In this document: piece after piece, positions 59,035-64,000 of the stretch
Numbering within the stretch: position 1 is the first letter of the stretch
Layout of the letters: each line of letters opens with the position of its first letter
From: Rhodocaloribacter litoris
GTDB lineage: Bacteria; Bacteroidota; Rhodothermia; Rhodothermales; ISCAR-4553
Length of the DNA: 64,000 nucleotides
Direction: 5' to 3'
NCBI RefSeq assembly: GCF_011682235.2
Contig: NZ_CP076718.1
Coordinates: 4,123,095 to 4,187,094, forward strand
The notes under the pieces: model-generated
What the model was told of the DNA's origin: nothing
Databases searched by the model: none
Seen by the model: the letters and a program-made list of their open reading frames with translations, nothing else
Position numbers and translations under genes: made by a program

Positions 59035-61032
59035 ATGAAACGAATCGCTACCATGTGCACGCTCGGCGTGTTGCTGGTTGGCCTCACCGTGCCGTTCGTG
59101 GCGGCGCAGCCCGTCCGCAACGGCGTCGACGTCATCTGGGCCCGCGACGTTGCCGGCGCCACCATGACGCTCGACGGGCAACTCGCGGAGCCGGAATGGG
59201 CGCTGGCGGAAAAGATCGAACTGAAATGGAACAACCCGCCCGGCGGCAAGCCCGGAAGCGGCCAGAAGATCGAGGGCAACCCGCAGATCGCCGAGCCGCT
59301 CGACGGCAACGACGGGACCCTCTATCTGCTCCGTGATGGCAACGTGCTCTGGATGGGGCTCGACGTGCGGGACAAGTCGATCGGCGGCGGGCGCGCCCTG
59401 CAGGCCGGAAACTGGTTCTTCGACGGCTTCATCATGGCGATGACCGACCGGAGCGAGCGCGGCCTGATCAACTACGATGATCCGAACAACTTCGTCACAA
59501 ACCCGGCCGAATTCATCTATGGCTGGTGGCTCCCGGCCGATACGCTCGAGGGGGGCCTGCCGGTGCCGGACATTGGGCCGCGCTTCTTCGGCAACTACGG
59601 GGTAGGCTTCAACGACAAGCGCGATGCCGAGCGCACGCCCGAAAAGGAGGCGGTGTTGAACTGGGCCTACTCGATCGACGGCGTCTCGAACGACGATACG
59701 CACGGGGACGACGTGGGCTACGTGTTCGAGGTGACGATCGACCTCGGCCTGCTGGGGTACGACTTCTCCCGGCCCGGCGGGGACAAGGTGCCTTTCAGCT
59801 TCGCCCTGCAGGATGCCGACTACAACTGGCCGTTCGACGAGAACAAGTTCTGGGTCTCCCGGGTGTGGTTCCAGAACCAGTGGGCCAACAATTTCAACGA
59901 GGGCGCGGCCTACATCCTCGGTGCCTCCGACGTGACGGTGAACTCGGGGGCGGCGCCGGACGTGACCGAGCCGGAGTTTCATATCCCCACGGCGGGTGCG
60001 CTGGGAGCCCCGACGCTCGACGGCAGCCTGGACGAGGCCGTCTGGCAGACGGCCGAACCCATCTTCTACATGCAGTACCAGGCCCCGCCCGAGGTGATGG
60101 ACATGAACCCGGGTGCGATCGCGCCCTATTACCAGATGTGGTTCCGCCCGGACATCAACGGGGACGGCAACGCCGCGCTGGTCGTTGACCCGTCGCTGGC
60201 CCAGGTGAAGATGTTCTTCGAGGGGAACACCCTGTACATCGGCGTCGACGTGGCGGACCAGGCCGTCAGCGGCTTCTCCTCGGAGGGTGGCCGGGACGGC
60301 ATCCGGTTCACGATGCGTCATTACGCGGAAACGGATGCGGAGGGGACCCTCACCAGCCGCCAGATCGACGTCTACATCGACTCGTCGGGCGTGGCGCAGT
60401 TCGCCCTGGATGCCCTCACGATCAACAGCGAAAACCCGGGGGCCATCCAGGCCATGGCGCACCTGAAGGGCGCTTCCACCGTGGCCGACCCGACGGACAT
60501 CGACGAGGGGTATCAGCTGGAGATCGCCATCGACCTGACGGCGGCCCTCGGGTATCCGGACGGCCTGGGCGACGGCCGGCTCTGGCTCTCGGTGAACTTC
60601 TTCGACGGGGACTTTCTCGAAAACCCGGCCGACAGCTATGCGACGCGCACCTGGATTTCGGGTGAACGGGCCGAGGGAGGCAGCATCTACGGGTATCTGA
60701 ACGCGGCTTCGGCCGTCGCCGTCGAGGACGAGCCGGCCGGGGTACCGGAGCGGATCACGCTGCTGGGCAACTTCCCGAACCCGTTCCATGCGACGACCAC
60801 GCTCCGTTACGCGCTCCCCCGGGCCGGGGAGGTGACGGTGCAGGTCTTCGACGTGCTCGGGCGGCAGGTGGCACAGCTCAAGCCCGGCCGCCAGGGCGCC
60901 GGCACGCAGGCGCTCGCCTTCGACGCTGCCGGCTTTGCCTCGGGCATCTACTTCTACCGCGTGCAGGTGGCCGAGGCCGCCGGAGGGCAGGTGCTCTCCA
61001 GCAGCACGGGCCGCATGGTGCTGCTGAAGTGA
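59035..61032 (+). CDS. Secreted T9SS-sorted protein with two CBM9-like domains
   Basis: A 665-residue exported protein, signal peptide 1-24 (VPFVAAQ). Two CBM9-like carbohydrate-binding or cytochrome-like beta domains are visible, about 38-300 (MTLDGQLAEPEWALAEKIEL start) and about 325-555 (PTLDGSLDEAVWQTAEPIFY start); both begin with the DGxLxExxW motif typical of the family. The C-terminal ~85 residues are a T9SS type A sorting domain (LLGNFPNPFHATTTLRYALP, VQVFDVLGRQVAQL, GFASGIYFYRVQV). GGAGG precedes ATG 59035. A surface glycan-binding or glycan-active protein for the receptor downstream is likely. Confidence 0.88.
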   Translation: MKRIATMCTLGVLLVGLTVPFVAAQPVRNGVDVIWARDVAGATMTLDGQLAEPEWALAEKIELKWNNPPGGKPGSGQKIEGNPQIAEPLDGNDGTLYLLRDGNVLWMGLDVRDKSIGGGRALQAGNWFFDGFIMAMTDRSERGLINYDDPNNFVTNPAEFIYGWWLPADTLEGGLPVPDIGPRFFGNYGVGFNDKRDAERTPEKEAVLNWAYSIDGVSNDDTHGDDVGYVFEVTIDLGLLGYDFSRPGGDKVPFSFALQDADYNWPFDENKFWVSRVWFQNQWANNFNEGAAYILGASDVTVNSGAAPDVTEPEFHIPTAGALGAPTLDGSLDEAVWQTAEPIFYMQYQAPPEVMDMNPGAIAPYYQMWFRPDINGDGNAALVVDPSLAQVKMFFEGNTLYIGVDVADQAVSGFSSEGGRDGIRFTMRHYAETDAEGTLTSRQIDVYIDSSGVAQFALDALTINSENPGAIQAMAHLKGASTVADPTDIDEGYQLEIAIDLTAALGYPDGLGDGRLWLSVNFFDGDFLENPADSYATRTWISGERAEGGSIYGYLNAASAVAVEDEPAGVPERITLLGNFPNPFHATTTLRYALPRAGEVTVQVFDVLGRQVAQLKPGRQGAGTQALAFDAAGFASGIYFYRVQVAEAAGGQVLSSSTGRMVLLK

Positions 61033-61043
61033 GTCAAGGATCC

Positions 61044-61125
61044 ATGAGCGATGGTCGATGGTCAATGGCCGGTGCGGGTGCGGATTTTCGCCCTGTCACG
61101 GGCCATTGACCGTCGCCCGTCGACC
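61044..61125. repeat. Inverted heptad-repeat hairpin before the second TonB receptor
   Basis: Left arm: ATGAGCG, ATGGTCG, ATGGTCA, ATGGCCG at exact 7-base steps (61044-61071). Right arm (61101-61125) repeats the pattern on the minus strand. The core GGTCAATGGCC (61060-61070) and GGCCATTGACC (61101-61111) are perfect complements; over 22 bases 19 match, with two of the three others G-T wobbles in RNA. Confidence 0.8.
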
Positions 61126-61140
61126 CGCAAAAAGAAAATC

Positions 61141-63888
61141 ATGGCGAAGCGAGGGCGTTTCGGACGCGTGAGACGTCCGTTCATCGGGCTGCTTTTCGTG
61201 CTGTGTGGGACCATGGCGGGCAGTGCGTGGGCGCAGACCGGCAAGCTGGCCGGGCGTATCACCGACGAGCGGGGCGATCCCGTCGTCGGGGCGACGGTCC
61301 TGATCGTCGATACCGGGCTCGGGACGGCGGCGGACCTGAACGGGGACTATGCCGTCATCCGCATCCCGCCGGGCACCTACAGCGTGCGCTTCAGCAGCGT
61401 CGGCTATCAGACCCAGATCGTCGAAGGGGTGCTCATCACCTCGAACAACACCACCACGCTCGACGTGACCCTCCGCGAGGAGGTCATCCAGGGCGAGGAG
61501 GTGGTCGTCACGGCCGAGCGGCCCCTCGTCGATGTGTCCCTGACCAGCTCGATCCAGACGCTGACGCGGGAGGACATCGACGTGTTGCCCGTGCAGCAGC
61601 TCGACGAGATCGTCAACCTGCAGGCGGGCGTCGTGGACGGCCACTTCCGGGGCGGCCGCCTGGGCGAGGTACAGTACCAGGTGGACGGCGTCTCGGTCAA
61701 CAACCCCTTCAACAATGCCTCGACGCTCACGCTGGACCGCTCCGTGCTACAGGAGGTGCAGGTCATCAGCGGCACCTTCGACGCCGAGTACGGGCAGGCC
61801 CTCAGCGGCGTCGTCAACGCCGTCCTCCGCAGCGGCGACGAAGACCGCTACGAGTTCTCCGCCGAGGTCTTCATGGGGGATTACGTCAGCCCCGGCAACG
61901 ACTCGACGGTCATCGTGGACCGCTTCGAAGGGCCGATGACCGTGGCCCTCTTCCCCCATATCGACGACATCGACCCGGCCACGCGGCAGAACTACCAGGC
62001 CAGCCTGAGCGGGCCGCTGCCGCTCGCCCCGCGCACGACGTTCCTCCTGAGCGGCCAGCGCTTCGTGGACCTGGGGCACCTGATGGGCGAGCGCCGCTTC
62101 CGGCCCACCGACCGGAACGACTTCGAGCAGCGCGTCTTCAACCCCACCGGGGACGGTGCCATCGTCCCGATGGACTTCGACAAGCAATGGTCCTGGCTGG
62201 GCAAGCTCACCAACCGCTCGATCCCCAACGTGCAGCTCAGCTACCAGGCCGTCGGCAACTACATCGAACGGCAGAACTACAACCACGCCTTCCGTTTCAA
62301 CCCCGACGGGCAGAAGACCGCGAAACAGTTTTCCATCGTCCACGGGCTGGACTGGACGCACACCCTCAGCGACCGCCTGTTCTACGAGCTGAGCCTGCGC
62401 CAGAACTACTTCGACTACAAGGACATGAAGTACGAGGATCTCGGGACGATCCCGGAGGATGCCGGCAAGCAGTTCCCGTTGCCCGAGGATTCCCCGTACC
62501 GGGCACCCGGCCCGCCGCGCGGCGACGCCAACTACGAAGAGGGCGCCATCGTGCAGGGGGTGGACCTGGGCCGGTTCGTCCAGCGGACGAACGCGCTCGT
62601 GTTCAAGGGGACCGTCACCAGCCAGGCCACGAAGACGCATCTGCTCAAGGCGGGCGTCGAACTCCAGCGGGCGCGGCTCTCCTTCGGCACCCCCGGCCGC
62701 GTCGACCAGGTCGTCGTGGACGGTATCCAGCAGCTTGGCGTCGTCCGCGACACGCTCGGGGCCGAGGTGAACCACTACGAGCCCGTCAGCGGCGCCGCGT
62801 TCATTCAGGACCGCATCGAGTGGCGCGACCTGCGCGTGCGCGTCGGCCTCCGCCTCGAGTACTTCGATGCCAACGCCACCATCCCGAGCGACCTGCAGAA
62901 CCCGGCCAACAGCATCGACGGGGCGCCGCCGTCGCTGCCAAAGCCGACCTCCGTCAAGCTGGCGCTCGCGCCCCGGCTGGGCATCTCGTTCCCGATCCTC
63001 GACCGGGCCTCGGTCTTCTTCTCCTACGGGCACTTCTACCAGATGCCCGGCCTCGGCCAGATCTTCTCGAACGCCGACTACTCCGTGCTCGAGGACCTGC
63101 AGGCCGGCGCCGTCGACTACGGCGTGATGGGCAATCCGGACCTCAAGCCCGAGTTCACGGCGCAGTATGAGTTCGGCTTCAAGTCCGAGTTGACGCCGTT
63201 CCTGGGGCTGGACCTGAGCCTGTTCTACAAGGACATCCGGGATCTGCTCGGCGTCGAGTTCGTGCAGACCTACACGGCCGCCGAATATGCGCGGCTGACC
63301 AACGTCGACTTCGGCGGGGTGCGCGGCTTCACGCTGGCGCTCGACCAGCGCGGGCCGGGGCCGCTGAGCACCTCGATCGACTACACGCTCCAGGTGGCCA
63401 CCGGCAACAGCAGCGACCCGCGCGAGACGGCCAACCGCGCCGCCGCCGGCGAGGACCCGCGCCCCCGGCAGGTGCCCTTCAACTGGGACCAGCGTCATAC
63501 CCTCAACGGCACGCTCATCTGGTACCAGCCGGATAACTTCGCCGTCACGGCCATCGTCCGCTATGCCAGCGGCCAGCCCTACACGCCCACCATCAGCACC
63601 GGCTTCGGGGCCGAGCTCGAAGCCAACTCCGGGCGCAAGCCCGACTACGTCACCGTCGACCTCCGGGCGGAGAAGTTCTTCCGCGTCGGCGCCGTCAACT
63701 GGACCGCCTTCGTCCGGGTCTTCAACCTGTTCGACCAGCACTTTGCCAACGGCTTCGTGTATGCGGACACGGGCAGCCCGTTCTTCACCCTGAACCCGGC
63801 GCAGCAGCGCAACCCGAACCCCGCCCGGTTGAACCCGCCCCGGCGCGTCGAGATCGGAATCTCGTTGCGCGGTGTCGTGCCCCGGTAA
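61141..63888 (+). CDS. TonB-dependent receptor with CarboxypepD_reg domain (second copy)
   Basis: A 915-residue outer-membrane receptor. Signal region 1-32 ends in GSAWAQ. The regulatory-like beta-sandwich is about 34-120 (GKLAGRITDERGDPVVGATV), followed by a plug with RPLVDVSLTSSIQTLTREDIDVLPVQQLDEIV and a long barrel ending RRVEIGISLRGVVPR. It shares the opening GEEVV...RP pattern with the receptor at 23742, so they are paralogues. The plug motif QVDGVSVNNPFNN is conserved. ATG 61141 is taken because the signal peptide begins there; the upstream open frame is the heptad repeat. Controlled with the CBM9-like gene by the LacI regulator (inference). Confidence 0.92.
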   Translation: MAKRGRFGRVRRPFIGLLFVLCGTMAGSAWAQTGKLAGRITDERGDPVVGATVLIVDTGLGTAADLNGDYAVIRIPPGTYSVRFSSVGYQTQIVEGVLITSNNTTTLDVTLREEVIQGEEVVVTAERPLVDVSLTSSIQTLTREDIDVLPVQQLDEIVNLQAGVVDGHFRGGRLGEVQYQVDGVSVNNPFNNASTLTLDRSVLQEVQVISGTFDAEYGQALSGVVNAVLRSGDEDRYEFSAEVFMGDYVSPGNDSTVIVDRFEGPMTVALFPHIDDIDPATRQNYQASLSGPLPLAPRTTFLLSGQRFVDLGHLMGERRFRPTDRNDFEQRVFNPTGDGAIVPMDFDKQWSWLGKLTNRSIPNVQLSYQAVGNYIERQNYNHAFRFNPDGQKTAKQFSIVHGLDWTHTLSDRLFYELSLRQNYFDYKDMKYEDLGTIPEDAGKQFPLPEDSPYRAPGPPRGDANYEEGAIVQGVDLGRFVQRTNALVFKGTVTSQATKTHLLKAGVELQRARLSFGTPGRVDQVVVDGIQQLGVVRDTLGAEVNHYEPVSGAAFIQDRIEWRDLRVRVGLRLEYFDANATIPSDLQNPANSIDGAPPSLPKPTSVKLALAPRLGISFPILDRASVFFSYGHFYQMPGLGQIFSNADYSVLEDLQAGAVDYGVMGNPDLKPEFTAQYEFGFKSELTPFLGLDLSLFYKDIRDLLGVEFVQTYTAAEYARLTNVDFGGVRGFTLALDQRGPGPLSTSIDYTLQVATGNSSDPRETANRAAAGEDPRPRQVPFNWDQRHTLNGTLIWYQPDNFAVTAIVRYASGQPYTPTISTGFGAELEANSGRKPDYVTVDLRAEKFFRVGAVNWTAFVRVFNLFDQHFANGFVYADTGSPFFTLNPAQQRNPNPARLNPPRRVEIGISLRGVVPR

Positions 63889-63904
63889 AGGGCCTGGTCT
63901 GGAG

Positions 63905-63932
63905 GGCGGCCGGGTTTCGCTCCCGGACCGCC
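63905..63932. terminator. GC-rich hairpin after the TonB receptor
   Basis: GGCGG-CCGGG, loop TTTCGCT, CCCGG-a-CCGCC: ten base pairs with one bulge, 16 bases after the receptor stop. No U-tract follows, so it may be a 3'-end stabiliser or attenuator before the next gene rather than an intrinsic terminator. Confidence 0.45.
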
Positions 63933-63991
63933 GATAACCGGTCATCAGAACGTTCCACCGACCACCACCCCTTGTTCGATAGAGAAGCGAG

Positions 63992-64000
63992 ATGAAGCGC
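63992..64000 (+). CDS. Start of next gene (3 codons, MKR)
   Basis: ATG 63992 reads MKR at the window edge and follows GAGAAGCGAG, a possible ribosome site. MKR is the beginning of many signal peptides in this window. Nothing more can be said. Confidence 0.4.

Overview
The window looks like chromosome of a high-GC member of the Rhodothermota/Bacteroidota (Rhodothermaceae-like; inference). The reasons are the CarboxypepD_reg-type TonB receptors with a neighbouring PorV/PorQ-family protein, C-terminal type 9 secretion (T9SS) sorting domains, an S46 dipeptidyl-peptidase, Tat-signal sugar enzymes, and a few TAnnTTTG-like promoter elements. I saw no rRNA, tRNA, CRISPR array, transposase or phage gene.

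Layout. 1-3.5 kb: the end of an isoaspartyl peptidase, small hypotheticals, a GNAT acetyltransferase, a VKOR-DsbA fusion and a CYTH protein. 3.5-10.5 kb, minus strand: an AAA/DUF4143 ATPase whose start codon lies in a 51-bp palindrome, then a complete arginine to putrescine route (speA, aguB, aguA), a deoxyhypusine-synthase homologue and a small protein with a 54-residue tract of only Asp, Glu and Trp. 10.9-20.4 kb: a PAS protein, a BtuF-like binding protein, a B3/B4 protein, an S46 peptidase flanked by heptanucleotide repeat arrays, an exported amidase, an Xre-type regulator with a membrane protein and twin operators, a protein with a nucleoside-deoxyribosyltransferase-like domain, an M50 protease and a small membrane protein.

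20.4-53.5 kb is the centrepiece, a probable glycan or glycoside catabolic island. An IclR regulator (22.8 kb) sits beside 19 tightly packed plus-strand genes (23.7-48.6 kb): TonB receptor, T9SS-sorted protein, PorV/PorQ protein, six-hairpin glycosidase-like protein, ABC importer (two permeases and a binding lipoprotein, no ATPase), Tat-exported PLP aminotransferase, two sugar isomerase/epimerases, two Gfo/Idh/MocA oxidoreductases, an SDR, a PhyH-type dioxygenase, a GH88-type unsaturated uronyl hydrolase, a Rieske oxygenase and a MetE-like protein. Minus-strand glycosidase-like genes bracket it. A 15-bp TGAAA-N5-TTTCA palindrome occurs before both flanking glycosidase transcription units and at the iclR start, suggesting one IclR regulon. 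Outer-membrane capture, periplasmic trimming, import and then oxidative, possibly demethylating, processing is the likely flow (inference).

53.8-64 kb: an NTF2-like secreted protein, an aldo/keto reductase, a PQQ-type sugar dehydrogenase lipoprotein, an SMP-30-like protein, then a LacI regulator with its own strong promoter and two perfect TGGAAACGTTTCCA operators 104 bp apart, followed by a CBM9-like T9SS protein and a second TonB receptor. The first codons of one more gene end the window.
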